64,000 nt of DNA from Cohnella mopanensis (GCF_022352055.1 NZ_JAKRWM010000006.1:384377-448376), one strand, 5' to 3'. Positions 8,616 to 17,165 are shown, numbered from the stretch's first letter. A program made the numbers and translations. The notes: generated by a model from the letters alone, not told the origin.

Positions 8616-9923
8616 CTATTCTGATTGCGTGAATCCGAGCCTACGAGGCTGTCCGTCCGTCATCCAGTCGCGGCTGCGTCCTTTGGCGTAGTCCGATTTC
8701 ATCTCGGCAATCAGCTGTCTAAGATTTACATCATTGTCGTAATGCAGCTGCAAAGCGGCGGAAACATACAATTCGCTCAATTGGGCGAGCGTGAAACCTT
8801 CCGTTCCTTGCGCAGCCTGAGCGACCGATTCCTCGTCTACGAGGCGATTCATTCCTTTGTGAACTAGATAGGAATGGCGAATCTCTTCATTCGGCAACTT
8901 CACCTCATAAGCCCGGTCGAATCTGCCTGCCCGGTTCATGAGCGCAGGGTCTATTTTCTCCGGATAGTTCGTCGTCCCAATGAGGTATATGCCTTCCTTC
9001 GACGTTGCCCCATCCAGCGTGTTCAGGAAATAAGAACGGCAGGAGGCAGGCATGGAATCGATATCCTCGATAACTAGCACCATAGGCGCCCTTTGATTGG
9101 CGGCGGCGAACACCTCTTGGATCGACTCGCTGTTGGTAAACTCAGTGATCTGCCAGTAAGCGACAGGCGCCCCGACCGAACCCGAGATGGATTTGACTAA
9201 CGTCGTCTTGCCGTTACCCGGCTTTCCGTACAGCAAGATCCCTCTTTTGTAAGGAATGCCGTACGTTTGGAAAAAGGATCGATCCTTGGAGAAAAATTCG
9301 TCAATGGATCTGTAAATTTGCGTCTTGAGCTCCACATCCATGAATACCTCGGCCCGAGCGACAGGGCTTGTCGCCAACTCTCGTGATTGCTCCAGCCCGT
9401 CCCGGGTATCCGTGAAGACGAGGATCTTCCGATCCGCAAGCTGCCGCGAACGCATGTCTTCTAGAAACAGAACGAGATCGCCGTCTGATTCGCTGAAAAT
9501 AAGATCCTCGTAGCTGAGGCCATGCTGCGCCACTTTCGGAATTCTTGCCATGGCAACACGATGCTTCGAATAGATGAACAAATTATTGCGAATGGCGGGC
9601 CGAACTGCATAGCTCTCGCGGTTCTGTCCATGGTCGGCCGTGTAGGCGAACGCCCTCGTTTCGACCATGTCATATATGCTGGCCGCATGCTCCACCCCCT
9701 CATACTCGTGATTAACATCTTCCTCCAGTCCATTCCATATTTCATTGCCGTCATCTTGTTCGTAGAGACGAAACTCGGTTCCGAAACGATCCTTCAAATA
9801 ATCGACGATAGCCTGAACCGTGGCAATATAGTTGAAATAACTGCGCGGATCCGGCGAGTGACCTTCGGCATTGTCGGCCCGTACGAAGAACTTCGGGTCT
9901 GTGGTTTTAAATGTTATTTTCAT
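8616..9923 (-). CDS. AAA family ATPase downstream of rtcB
   Basis: About 435 residues. An N-terminal half of unknown fold (about 200 residues) precedes a AAA+ domain: Walker A LLYGKPGNGKTTLVK, Walker B MVLVIEDID, sensor-1 IYLIGTTNYPEKIDPAL, and arginine fingers in MNRAGRFDRAYEV. The closest look is to BCS1/CDC48-type single-ring ATPases that remodel proteins. The ATG at 9923 is chosen; an upstream GTG would overlap rtcB by 34 bases, while the ATG starts eight bases after the rtcB stop. The ribosome site AAAGGAG is 13 bases away, a little far. Co-transcription with rtcB suggests a role around the RNA ligase, which is inference. Confidence 0.85.
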   Translation of the reverse strand: MKITFKTTDPKFFVRADNAEGHSPDPRSYFNYIATVQAIVDYLKDRFGTEFRLYEQDDGNEIWNGLEEDVNHEYEGVEHAASIYDMVETRAFAYTADHGQNRESYAVRPAIRNNLFIYSKHRVAMARIPKVAQHGLSYEDLIFSESDGDLVLFLEDMRSRQLADRKILVFTDTRDGLEQSRELATSPVARAEVFMDVELKTQIYRSIDEFFSKDRSFFQTYGIPYKRGILLYGKPGNGKTTLVKSISGSVGAPVAYWQITEFTNSESIQEVFAAANQRAPMVLVIEDIDSMPASCRSYFLNTLDGATSKEGIYLIGTTNYPEKIDPALMNRAGRFDRAYEVKLPNEEIRHSYLVHKGMNRLVDEESVAQAAQGTEGFTLAQLSELYVSAALQLHYDNDVNLRQLIAEMKSDYAKGRSRDWMTDGQPRRLGFTQSE

Positions 9924-9931
9924 TTTAATGT

Positions 9932-11368
9932 TTACACTCCTTTCACTGCCGCCAAAGGACGACACTTGGCTACAACGGTAGCCAGCCGCGCCTCGACGAC
10001 GCTTTCTATGATTTGATCTACGTCTTTATAAGCTTGGGGAGATTCGTCGATCAGGGACTCGAGTCCCCGGTGGTTAACGACGATCTCATCCTCCTGCCCA
10101 ATGCGCAAGGAGGAAGCAAACTCATCCACGGTGACGAGTTGTTTCGTCGCATTGCGCGAACGGATTCGGCCTGCGCCATGACAGATGGAATGGTAATTTC
10201 GCGCGCCTTCCGGTGAACCTACCATTAAGTAGGAAGACGTTCCCATCGAGCCCGGAATCAGAGCCGGGTGCCCCGTATCCGCGTAAGGCAGCGGATTGTC
10301 TACATGACCGGCTGGTAATGCCCGAGTCGTTCCTTTGCGGTGTACAAGGAAGGACTCCTCCCCGTGATTTTCCTCACATGCGTAGTTATGCATCAGGTCG
10401 TATAGCGTTCGCGTCTCCGCTTTGGATCCGAACGTCTCTCGAAATGCATCGCGAACGGCGAACGCGAGTAGGTGCCTGTTCGCGACAGCGAAGTTAAGCG
10501 CCGAATACATGAGATTCGCATAGTTCTGACCGGCTTCGCTGTCGAGCGGCGCATAGACGAGCTTCGGATCGCTTGTGCCAAGCCCCAGCTTGTGCATGGT
10601 TTTCGCAACTTCAGAGCCGCTATGTTGGTTTACCGCACCGCCCCATGAGCGGGATCCCGAGTGAATCATCACCGCAACTTGGCCATCTTGCAGCCCCCAC
10701 TGTTCCGCGATATGTCGGTTGTCTTCATTCACGCTAATGGCCTGAATTTCTATGAAGTGATTGCCGTTACCGAGCGTACCAAGCTGTCGGTGAGCCCGAT
10801 GCCATACCGGCTCGGGGATTCGATCCAGCACGCTCTCGTCAAATCGGAACCGGCTACACTCGACGTGGGTTAAGGAAGTCGCTTTCCGCGGAGTATACGA
10901 ATCCGGAACATACTTGCCTGGCAGGCCGTGAAGCCCTTTACGAAGCACATCCTCCAGACGGATATCGGAGAAATAACCCCTAGCGTGGTTTTCCACCGGA
11001 ATTCGCTTCTCGATGGCTTTGACTAACTTGCGCCGGAGCTTCACGTCTTGGAGCTCATCCACGTGCAAATTCGTCAGATGCAGCCTCATCCCGCAGCCAA
11101 TATCGCTTCCGACGATGGAGGGAGACACAAACCCGTCCTCCACACCCCATACCGCCGTCGTACCGATACACGTTCCTACTCCGACATGAGCGTCGGGCGT
11201 ATAACTCATATACCGGATATTCGGAATTTGCAGATTGTTGTTCGCCATCTCGAGCACTTTGGCCCCCATGGCATGATAAAGATCGTCGTGGGCGAATACG
11301 TGCAAGTCTCCCGCGGGGAGATCGATTCGCCGGTAATACGGGTTGTTTGAATTCATATAAGGGTTCAT
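9932..11368 (-). CDS. rtcB: RtcB family RNA-splicing ligase
   Basis: About 478 residues. RtcB joins RNA 2',3'-cyclic phosphate or 3'-phosphate ends to 5'-OH ends using GTP and Mn2+. Family marks are visible: PDAHVGVGTCIGTTA with the metal-binding DxH, GSDIGCGMRL with the metal-binding cysteine, GTLGNGNHFIEIQ, MIHSGSRSWG, and the guanylylated histidine in the C-terminal YHSICHGAGR. The ATG at 11368 (MNPYMNS) is chosen since an upstream GTG frame would read through a hairpin leader and extend past the family start. GAGAGG sits close to this ATG. A AAA ATPase follows eight bases later, and a leader with small ORF and hairpin precedes it. Confidence 0.93.
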   Translation of the reverse strand: MNPYMNSNNPYYRRIDLPAGDLHVFAHDDLYHAMGAKVLEMANNNLQIPNIRYMSYTPDAHVGVGTCIGTTAVWGVEDGFVSPSIVGSDIGCGMRLHLTNLHVDELQDVKLRRKLVKAIEKRIPVENHARGYFSDIRLEDVLRKGLHGLPGKYVPDSYTPRKATSLTHVECSRFRFDESVLDRIPEPVWHRAHRQLGTLGNGNHFIEIQAISVNEDNRHIAEQWGLQDGQVAVMIHSGSRSWGGAVNQHSGSEVAKTMHKLGLGTSDPKLVYAPLDSEAGQNYANLMYSALNFAVANRHLLAFAVRDAFRETFGSKAETRTLYDLMHNYACEENHGEESFLVHRKGTTRALPAGHVDNPLPYADTGHPALIPGSMGTSSYLMVGSPEGARNYHSICHGAGRIRSRNATKQLVTVDEFASSLRIGQEDEIVVNHRGLESLIDESPQAYKDVDQIIESVVEARLATVVAKCRPLAAVKGV

Positions 11369-11409
11369 TTCCTCTCTAATTGTAAAAATAATATTGAAAA
11401 TCAGAACGC

Positions 11410-11440
11410 AAAAAGACCGTAAGCCCAATCGCTTACGGTC
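11410..11440 (-). terminator. Terminator-like hairpin in the rtcB leader
   Basis: On the minus strand a perfect ten-pair stem (GACCGTAAGC / GCTTACGGTC, loop GATTGG) is followed by TTTTT. It lies 42 bases upstream of the rtcB start and downstream of the promoter and leader ORF, so it is placed to act as an attenuator rather than to end a transcript. Alternative: an RNA processing or stability element. Confidence 0.65.
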
Positions 11441-11508
11441 TTCGCACAATGTGAAATAACAGGTGTCCACCTTCTCCACCGCGATGGATGAGGGGCGCTT
11501 CCTAGTCT

Positions 11509-11601
11509 TTACGTTGCTTGGGCCCGTAGAGGCCGATGGACAATCAACAGACGATTTAGTTGCGACAGTGCGGCATTACGACGATTGTTAAGACTGGTCA
11601 T
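11509..11601 (-). CDS. Possible 30-residue leader peptide ahead of rtcB
   Basis: A 30-codon frame starting ATG at 11601 and ending TAA, with GGAGG nine bases upstream. It opens MTSLNNRRNAALSQLNRLL and is rich in arginine, asparagine and leucine. It lies between a good promoter (TTGACA-17-TAATCT) and the terminator-like hairpin ahead of rtcB. It may be a regulatory leader peptide, or a small protein in its own right. It was found by eye and has no known relatives to me; a chance frame with a good ribosome site remains possible. Confidence 0.45.
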   Translation of the reverse strand: MTSLNNRRNAALSQLNRLLIVHRPLRAQAT

Positions 11602-11636
11602 GTCCAACGGCCTCCTTCCTGTTTAAGATAATGATT

Positions 11637-11665
11637 AGATTAAGGGTTAAGGTTATGGTTGTCAA
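11637..11665 (-). promoter_or_regulatory. SigA-type promoter of the rtcB unit
   Basis: Minus strand: perfect -35 TTGACA (11660-11665), 17-base spacer, -10 TAATCT (11637-11642). It drives the leader ORF, hairpin, rtcB and the AAA gene. The stretch from here to 11911 holds no convincing gene; a plus-strand frame at 11708-11956 lacks a ribosome site. Confidence 0.65.
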
Positions 11666-11910
11666 TATGTAAATAGAAAATATTTATTAGGGGCATTAAA
11701 ATCCGTTATGAGTCTGTGGAGTGAAATGGTGCCAAAACAAGCCTATTTAACTTTCTTCTTGTGTTTTCTATGTCTCGTTTCTAGGAGTATTAATAATGTC
11801 ATCCAGACGGCAAAGATGATAAGGATAACATATAATCTATCTGCGTTTCTCATGATGAGCTCAATAAACACAGCAGACCACCTCTATTTGACTAAGATCA
11901 TGCTACCTAT

Positions 11911-12180
11911 TCAAGAGTCTCTCTCCAGGGTGATCACCAGTTGTGACCCATCTTGAACTCCTTTGATGTAAAGCCATTGCTTTTGGAATGAGACCATCTG
12001 GTCATGTATCTCCATCCATTTGTTCAAGACTTCTCGAGTTTCATCTGACAGTGCTCTAATCAACAAGTTCTCATATGTGTTGGCTTGTTCTCTTAATGTC
12101 ATTAACTCCCCTTTACTCTCAGCCTCCTCTGATAATGCTTCGTATCTCTTTGTAATTACTTCTTTAATCCATTCTTTCAT
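11911..12180 (-). CDS. Small hypothetical protein, DUF6809-like
   Basis: 89 residues, highly charged, predicted all-helical (MKEWIKEVITKRYEALSEE...), ending in a segment YIKGVQDGSQLVITL that recalls the C-terminal GF..GARLMLE signature of small Bacillota/Clostridia helical proteins such as DUF6809. That match is from memory and loose. AAGGAG eight bases before the ATG supports a real gene. It is at the left edge of the AT-rich island and is divergent from the XRE regulator gene. Function unknown. Confidence 0.6.
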   Translation of the reverse strand: MKEWIKEVITKRYEALSEEAESKGELMTLREQANTYENLLIRALSDETREVLNKWMEIHDQMVSFQKQWLYIKGVQDGSQLVITLERDS

Positions 12181-12304
12181 GTATTTCGCTCCTTGTTTTA
12201 ACTCGGAATAAAGTGAAATACAACGGGGATAATATTTATAGATTATTAATTGAGATTCTCCGTGATCAATTAAATATTCACTAAGTACATTTTAATCATA
12301 ATTG

Positions 12305-12337
12305 AACTAATAGTAAATGTAAAAACAACTATTAGTT
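12305..12337. promoter_or_regulatory. Inverted repeat upstream of the XRE regulator, candidate operator
   Basis: Perfect ten-base arms AACTAATAGT (12305-12314) and ACTATTAGTT (12328-12337) separated by 13 bases. The element lies 52 bases before the XRE start and between two divergent genes. Helix-turn-helix regulators of restriction clusters often bind such symmetric boxes at their own promoter; binding here is inference. Confidence 0.5.
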
Positions 12338-12388
12338 TATTATATCTTCCTCTTAATTTATCTAGTGTAATGGGTGAGGAGGGTTGTC

Positions 12389-12733
12389 ATGGATTATGCA
12401 TCGCTTGGACAAAGAATACGGAGTGAAAGAAAGAAATTAGCAATGACTCAAGAGAAAATTGCCGAACTGATCGGAGTTTCTGACGCATATATTGGACAGA
12501 TTGAGCGAGGGGAAAGAAGTTTAACTTTAGATACTCTTATAGATTTGGCAAATATACTCGGAGTTACAGTTGACTACCTAATCCAAGAATCTCTTACTCC
12601 TAATGACGATAATTATATCGATCATATCAGACAACTTCTCACGAACCGTTCGCCAAAAGAAAAGCAAATGGCCTTGAATGTAGTTAAAGTTATGTTTGCA
12701 CATGTGGATGATATAAGGGAAGTAGATCAGTAA
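12389..12733 (+). CDS. XRE-family helix-turn-helix regulator of the defence island
   Basis: 114 residues. The N-terminal half is a classic XRE/Cro HTH: LGQRIRSERKKLAMTQEKIA, then IGVSDAYIGQIERGERSLTL and LANILGVTVDYLI. The C-terminal 45 residues are polar and likely serve dimerisation. GAGGAGGG five to six bases before ATG 12389 sets the start; an upstream in-frame GTG falls on the ribosome site. It reads toward the methyltransferase gene (convergent) and is the only plus-strand gene of the island. It could be a controller protein for the restriction genes or for itself; the inverted repeat upstream fits autoregulation. Confidence 0.85.
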   Translation: MDYASLGQRIRSERKKLAMTQEKIAELIGVSDAYIGQIERGERSLTLDTLIDLANILGVTVDYLIQESLTPNDDNYIDHIRQLLTNRSPKEKQMALNVVKVMFAHVDDIREVDQ

Positions 12734-12846
12734 CCGAGAAAAGTAGCTTAGTTTTCTTTACAAAATCCCCCCAATAATTGGAAATGGGACGATTTTTGTT
12801 CAATGCATACCGTAATCCACTTCGGAAAATCAGCGTTGTCATAAAA

Positions 12847-12877
12847 GAAAAACTCGACAATCTGAAGGATTGTCGAG
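12847..12877 (-). terminator. Terminator between XRE and methyltransferase genes
   Basis: Perfect ten-pair stem CTCGACAATC / GATTGTCGAG with five-base loop. On the minus strand it runs into TTTTTCTTTT, so it ends transcripts from the methyltransferase side. The plus side lacks a T run. Confidence 0.75.
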
Positions 12878-12981
12878 CTACTAGCAGATATAGATAATGC
12901 GGCTATTCAGAAGGACTGTCCTCGACGTACCTTATAACGAACAAGCCTAAGAAGCCATTCTTCAAAAATTTTACTGTGGAC

Positions 12982-14127
12982 TCAAATAACCACGGGTTCT
13001 TTCTCATATGATTTTTCATGTTGATGAATATTCATTGCTTGAACCATTTGTTTCGCAATTGCTTCTATTAATGGGACGACTACCGAGTTCCCAAACTGTT
13101 TATATGCTTGAGTGTCAGAAACAACTATTTTGAATGACTCCGGGTACCCTTGAAGCCTCGCACATTCCCTAGGAGTTAGTCTGCGGGGATTTTTGTCATC
13201 CCCCTGTGAAATGAGGATCTCCGATCCATCCTTGTAGTACCGGGCACTTAACGTTCTACATATTCCTTCGGGGTCTGCCAAACCAAATCCGAAACCATTA
13301 CCTTTTGCTTTATGTTTTGCGGCATATTCCTGTAAATAATTCCACAGTTTATTCGAAAGTGTATATTTATCATCCACCCTATCATCCAGCACATCATTCA
13401 TTCGTTTCAAAGGCTTTTCAAGTTCAGGAAAATCAAATCTCTCCCAGCCACCGTATACATTGGTATCAAATCCGATAATGAAAATACGCTCCCTATGTTG
13501 AGGAACAAAATGTTTTCCATCAAGAACTTTAACATGTAAACTATATCCCAGCTTCTCAAGCGTTTCACAAATAACTTTAAAGGTTCTCCCTTTATCGTGA
13601 GACTTCAAGTTTTTAACATTTTCAAGCAAAAAAGCACGGGGACGCTTCTCTTTAATAATTCTGGCTACATCAAAAAAAAGCGTACCTTGCGTTTTGTCTA
13701 GGAACCCATGATCTCTCCCCAGACTGTTTTTCTTTGAGACACCAGCTATTGAGAACGGTTGGCAAGGAAACCCAGCAACCAATATATCATGATCAGGGAC
13801 ACTCTTCTCATCAATATTTGTAATATCACCTTCCGGCAATTCGCCGAAATTGTTTAAATACGTCTTTTGAGCATACTTGTCCCATTCCGAAGAAAAAACA
13901 CATTTACCTCCAGCCTTCTCGAAAGCCAATCTCATTCCTCCGATACCAGCAAACAAATCAATAAATTTTAATTTATTCGATTTCACATTATAACCAGCTT
14001 CCGTTTCTTTCAATTTATGGGAAATTGCAGATATTACATAGTCCTGCAGGGAAGTTCCAGATGCACTCGAGAGCTCCCGGATTTTCTTGTGAATTTCTTC
14101 GTCTAATTTGATATGAATTTGTTTCGT
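12982..14127 (-). CDS. C5 cytosine DNA methyltransferase with N-terminal ribbon-helix-helix segment
   Basis: A C5-cytosine methyltransferase: motif [17 protein letters not shown] (SAM binding), motif [10 protein letters not shown] with the catalytic cysteine, motif VI ENVKN, motif VIII QHRERI, and motif [11 protein letters not shown]. Motifs are complete, so the enzyme looks active. The open frame continues upstream of the only near start (TTG 14013, which lacks a ribosome site) through about 38 residues resembling a ribbon-helix-helix domain: [20 protein letters not shown] and [15 protein letters not shown]. No ATG, GTG or TTG opens that part; an ACG at 14127 lies nine bases after GGAG, so I place the start there. 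It probably protects sites cut by the EcoRII-family nuclease upstream. Confidence 0.85.
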   Translation of the reverse strand, partial: TKQIHIKLDEEIHKKIRELSSASGTSLQDYVISAISHKLKETEAGYNVKSNKLKFIDLFAGIGGMRLAFEKAGGKCVFSSEWDKYAQKTYLNNFGELPEGDITNIDEKSVPDHDILVAGFPCQPFSIAGVSKKNSLGRDHGFLDKTQGTLFFDVARIIKEKRPRAFLLENVKNLKSHDKGRTFKVICETLEKLGYSLHVKVLDGKHFVPQHRERIFIIGFDTNVYGGWERFDFPELEKPLKRMNDVLDDRVDDKYTLSNKLWNYLQEYAAKHKAKGNGFGFGLADPEGICRTLSARYYKDGSEILISQGDDKNPRRLTPRECARLQGYPESFKIVVSDTQAYKQFGNSVVVPLIEAIAKQMVQAMNIHQHEKSYEKEPVVI

Positions 14128-14204
14128 GGCTAATCACTCCCGGGAAGAAATATATACCCATACTACACCGGGAATACTGAAAACACAAACAAATATTCGT
14201 ATTT

Positions 14205-14393
14205 CTATGACTTTTTTATGGTTTCCATCCAATGCTTAATGGTATCCGAGAGTTCTCCCAAGTCTTTATGAAATGGGTAATTCTCTGTTACCTCATCAGG
14301 GACCCTTGACCAGTCTAACCGATCCCAAACATCTTTCAGCTCGTCTAAGGCTATTTGAAGATGACTAATTTTTTGAAGAAGTTCTCTCTTCAT
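14205..14393 (-). CDS. Small hypothetical protein in the restriction island
   Basis: 62 residues, helical and charged (MKRELLQKISHLQIALDEL...), possibly a short coiled coil. Not recognised. GAGGAGG nine bases before the ATG at 14393 selects this start over one six codons earlier. It lies between the endonuclease gene and the methyltransferase gene on the same strand, so it may be an accessory of the restriction-modification pair, but nothing in the sequence shows this directly. Confidence 0.6.
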   Translation of the reverse strand: MKRELLQKISHLQIALDELKDVWDRLDWSRVPDEVTENYPFHKDLGELSDTIKHWMETIKKS

Positions 14394-14493
14394 CAGTTTC
14401 AACCTCCTCATCTTACATTGCAGAATACTGCTCCTAGCTTATCTGGGTTAGATATATTTTTCAAACCCTTAATAGTTCATTTCAATAATAGAT

Positions 14494-14519
14494 AAAGAAA
14501 AGCCACGTATCTACGTGGC
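14494..14519 (-). terminator. Terminator after the EcoRII-family nuclease gene
   Basis: Stem GCCACGT / ACGTGGC with a four-base loop, followed on the minus strand by TTTTCTTT. It sits 12 bases beyond the nuclease stop and would separate its transcript from the small gene and methyltransferase. Confidence 0.65.
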
Positions 14520-14531
14520 ACTAAGACATTA

Positions 14532-15740
14532 TCATCTGTTCTTAACCATGGAAATAAAACCTTCTAAGGTCATGATCTTATCATGAAAAGATTTTGGAAA
14601 GCTACCTATGTACTGCTTCGGTACCACCAGAACTACTTGATGCTGTTCCATTTCAATTAGCTGATTCTCTGAGATTCCTTGTTGAAGTGTGAAAAGATGT
14701 TTGACCCTGATATTATCCGCTTCATTAATAATTTGTCTCCAGCGGTCTTTACAAGTCGTCTTAGCACCAAGGAACACCAATTTATCTTTTGGGAATAACG
14801 TATCATGATATTGTGCCCCGCCTGGAAAAATGAAATCCGGTTTTTTGTTCCCTTCAGTTATTACTTGCGTACCGAACTCTAACATGTTAATTGTAAAAAC
14901 CTCTTTTAGATGATGTTCAAGAGATTTTCCTGCCCTGCTTTTTCTACGATTTAATAGAGTATTGGCGCAGTCTACCAACTCATCTACCGTTAGGAAAGGA
15001 GCTGACAACCGCTCTTTATATCGATTACTTTCAATAGCCTTGAATAATGAATATTCGATATCTAACCACTTTAACAAAAGACTATCGGGGTGTTCACGAT
15101 TTGCTTTTACATTAATCCTCTGGTAAATCTCCCTTGCTTTAGCAGACATTTGAACTGTATCTGGAAACTCTATTTGTAAGCTTACTATAAACTCATTGAA
15201 CAGCTGTTCAAGTCTGATTGAAGTGGCTTGCAATGAGTTTGCACCTTTAATGATACGGTTTGTTTGACTTGCTGATAAACCAAGTGAAGACAAAAAAAAC
15301 TCAATATCTTCATCAGTATCAATTACATAACCATGATAATATTCAGAAGAAATTTGAACAAGAACAAATAGATCTCCGACATGGGTATCCCGCAAATATG
15401 GAAACCCTCTCCCAAATCGGGTAATTCGGTACTCATTCCGAGTTTTCTGTCCGTAGTATATGAACCTTGTATCAGTTTCAAAGTCATCCTGCCATTTGAT
15501 TGTTACAAACTTATCTTTCATCTCTCCTCTTACTCCCGGAGAGTCAAATAATATCTCCCAAGAATCAAGTGGAATATAAAAACCAAATTGATGCGCTCCA
15601 GTAGCTCCTGCATCATTGGAAGAAATGAATTTACAGAAGGCAAGGGGATTAGCTAAACAAGCTTGTATTGCCTTCTCCAGAATCGACATGTCATTCATTC
15701 TCTTCTTTCCGGAATATTGTTTATTTTTAATTGAGCTCAT
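14532..15740 (-). CDS. EcoRII-family type II restriction endonuclease
   Basis: 402 residues with both EcoRII domains. Residues about 22-135 match the EcoRII-N effector-binding B3-like barrel (FCKFISSNDAGATGAHQFGF, then TRNEYRITRFGRGFP). Residues about 180-400 match the EcoRII-C catalytic domain: NRRKSRAGKSLEHHL near 264-278, then PDFIFPG at 301-307 and GAKTTCKDRWRQ at 325-336, giving the D...K pair of the PD-(D/E)xK fold. EcoRII itself cuts CCWGG and needs a second site as effector; the site recognised here is not provable by eye. The cognate methyltransferase is the C5 enzyme two genes downstream. A 160-base gap separates it from the RelA/SpoT gene. Confidence 0.88.
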   Translation of the reverse strand: MSSIKNKQYSGKKRMNDMSILEKAIQACLANPLAFCKFISSNDAGATGAHQFGFYIPLDSWEILFDSPGVRGEMKDKFVTIKWQDDFETDTRFIYYGQKTRNEYRITRFGRGFPYLRDTHVGDLFVLVQISSEYYHGYVIDTDEDIEFFLSSLGLSASQTNRIIKGANSLQATSIRLEQLFNEFIVSLQIEFPDTVQMSAKAREIYQRINVKANREHPDSLLLKWLDIEYSLFKAIESNRYKERLSAPFLTVDELVDCANTLLNRRKSRAGKSLEHHLKEVFTINMLEFGTQVITEGNKKPDFIFPGGAQYHDTLFPKDKLVFLGAKTTCKDRWRQIINEADNIRVKHLFTLQQGISENQLIEMEQHQVVLVVPKQYIGSFPKSFHDKIMTLEGFISMVKNR

Positions 15741-15899
15741 GACCCTCTAATTTATTCTTCAGACCACTATAGCTAAGGGATTACAATAAAAATTTAGTCA
15801 TTCTCAGCATCGGCAACTTGATTTTTCCTCAATCAAGTGTTATATACTTTTCTCGTTGTTACCTTTAATAGAGACAATACCAGAGTAAAGCAATCCTAA

Positions 15900-17165
15900 C
15901 TATCTTTCAATCCCATTTTGTGCACTATCAATAACCTTATCTGCTATGGATGCATTCCATCCAAAGTTATCTTCAAGCATTTTAGCTCTGAACTTTTCTG
16001 GAAAGTTAAAGATAATAGCAAGTATTATACTAAAAGAACGAGTCGTTTCCCAATTTGCTCCATTTATAACAAGCAAATTGGTAAAGTATCTGTGGATTCT
16101 TTCCATACTTGAGACTAGCATTTCATCTAACTTTTTAATTTCTTGTAATCCAACTACCTTGAAATATTGTAAAAGTTCCTCCGTATCACCATATTCACCT
16201 TCATATCTAAACCCAGCTACTTGAATTATTTGAATTAATCTTTCCACTGCAGGTGAATTATTTAAATATTCATTTAGACTATTTAAACTTATATCTAGTT
16301 CAAGTACTTTTTCAATTCGCACTATTGGATTGCTTTCTTTCTCGATTTTATAATTTTTAGATAAATTCTTCTGATTTTTTAATTGTTCTATTTCTAATTG
16401 CAATTCCCTGATTATATTATCCTTCAATAACATCTTCGATTCGTAATCTTGACTTGTTTCGGAAAGATTAGAATTTAAATTATTAATGAATGAACCCATT
16501 TCATCTGCACTACCAGAAAGTCTATTGAATATCTCTAAATATTCAGACAATATTCTGTTACTTGTGTTATATGGATACCTAACTTTATGATCTATTTCAC
16601 TCCATGCTTCTTCAAATATTGTTCTTACTTGAATCTCTGATATTATTTGTTTAATCATTAAATTGGACTTGATAAGGTAATGAACTGATCTATATCCCGC
16701 AGGATGAATTATTATATCGCAATTATGTTTTTCGTATTTAGCTTTTGAATCACCTTCTCTTATATTTGCTCTTGGTGTCTCATGAAGAATCCATTGTGAA
16801 ACAATGAATTTATCAATATACTCCCAATCCTCCTTAAATAAATGCAAAACTCTTATTCCAATTAAATCAGTTATTTCCTGAGAATAGTTTAAAATATTAA
16901 TATCCTGACCTTTCGATCTTTTTCTAATTATTTTTTCAATAAGGTGTTCTGGTTCTTTAATTCTATACTTGACCGAATGCGCTTTCTCAATTGATGAAAA
17001 AAATTCTGCAAGTGTTCTTGCAGTCGGCTCTAATTCATTTCTAGACTTACTATATTCATTGTATATCCCTTCCAAACTTAACCAATCTATATCAGCCTTT
17101 GCGAAGATCTCATCTGATATATTATATTTTTTTAGAAATGTTTCTTTATCCATTAGTTTAAACAT
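15900..17165 (-). CDS. RelA/SpoT-domain protein within the restriction island
   Basis: 421 residues. Residues about 60-215 carry a RelA/SpoT nucleotidyltransferase domain: SQEITDLIGIRVLHLFKED, HPAGYRSVHYLIKSNL, and SEIQVRTIFEEAWSEIDHKV, the core that in other proteins transfers pyrophosphate to GDP/GTP or ATP. No HD hydrolase, TGS or ACT domain is present, so it is a short synthetase-type protein with a helical C-terminal half (coiled coil LQLEIEQLKNQ near residue 250). GGGGGG before the ATG supports the start. Within a defence cluster it could be a toxin-like alarmone synthetase or tRNA-modifying toxSAS relative; this is inference. It is AT-rich like its neighbours. Confidence 0.82.
   Translation of the reverse strand: MFKLMDKETFLKKYNISDEIFAKADIDWLSLEGIYNEYSKSRNELEPTARTLAEFFSSIEKAHSVKYRIKEPEHLIEKIIRKRSKGQDINILNYSQEITDLIGIRVLHLFKEDWEYIDKFIVSQWILHETPRANIREGDSKAKYEKHNCDIIIHPAGYRSVHYLIKSNLMIKQIISEIQVRTIFEEAWSEIDHKVRYPYNTSNRILSEYLEIFNRLSGSADEMGSFINNLNSNLSETSQDYESKMLLKDNIIRELQLEIEQLKNQKNLSKNYKIEKESNPIVRIEKVLELDISLNSLNEYLNNSPAVERLIQIIQVAGFRYEGEYGDTEELLQYFKVVGLQEIKKLDEMLVSSMERIHRYFTNLLVINGANWETTRSFSIILAIIFNFPEKFRAKMLEDNFGWNASIADKVIDSAQNGIER

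Noticed and set aside
11410..11440. Terminator of a separate gene upstream of rtcB
   Set aside because: Nothing but the 30-codon leader ORF lies between the promoter and this hairpin, so an attenuator role is more likely.
11708..11956. Plus-strand frame of 82 codons ahead of the island
   Set aside because: No ribosome site, antisense to the end of the small helical gene, and composition unlike a protein with a stable fold.
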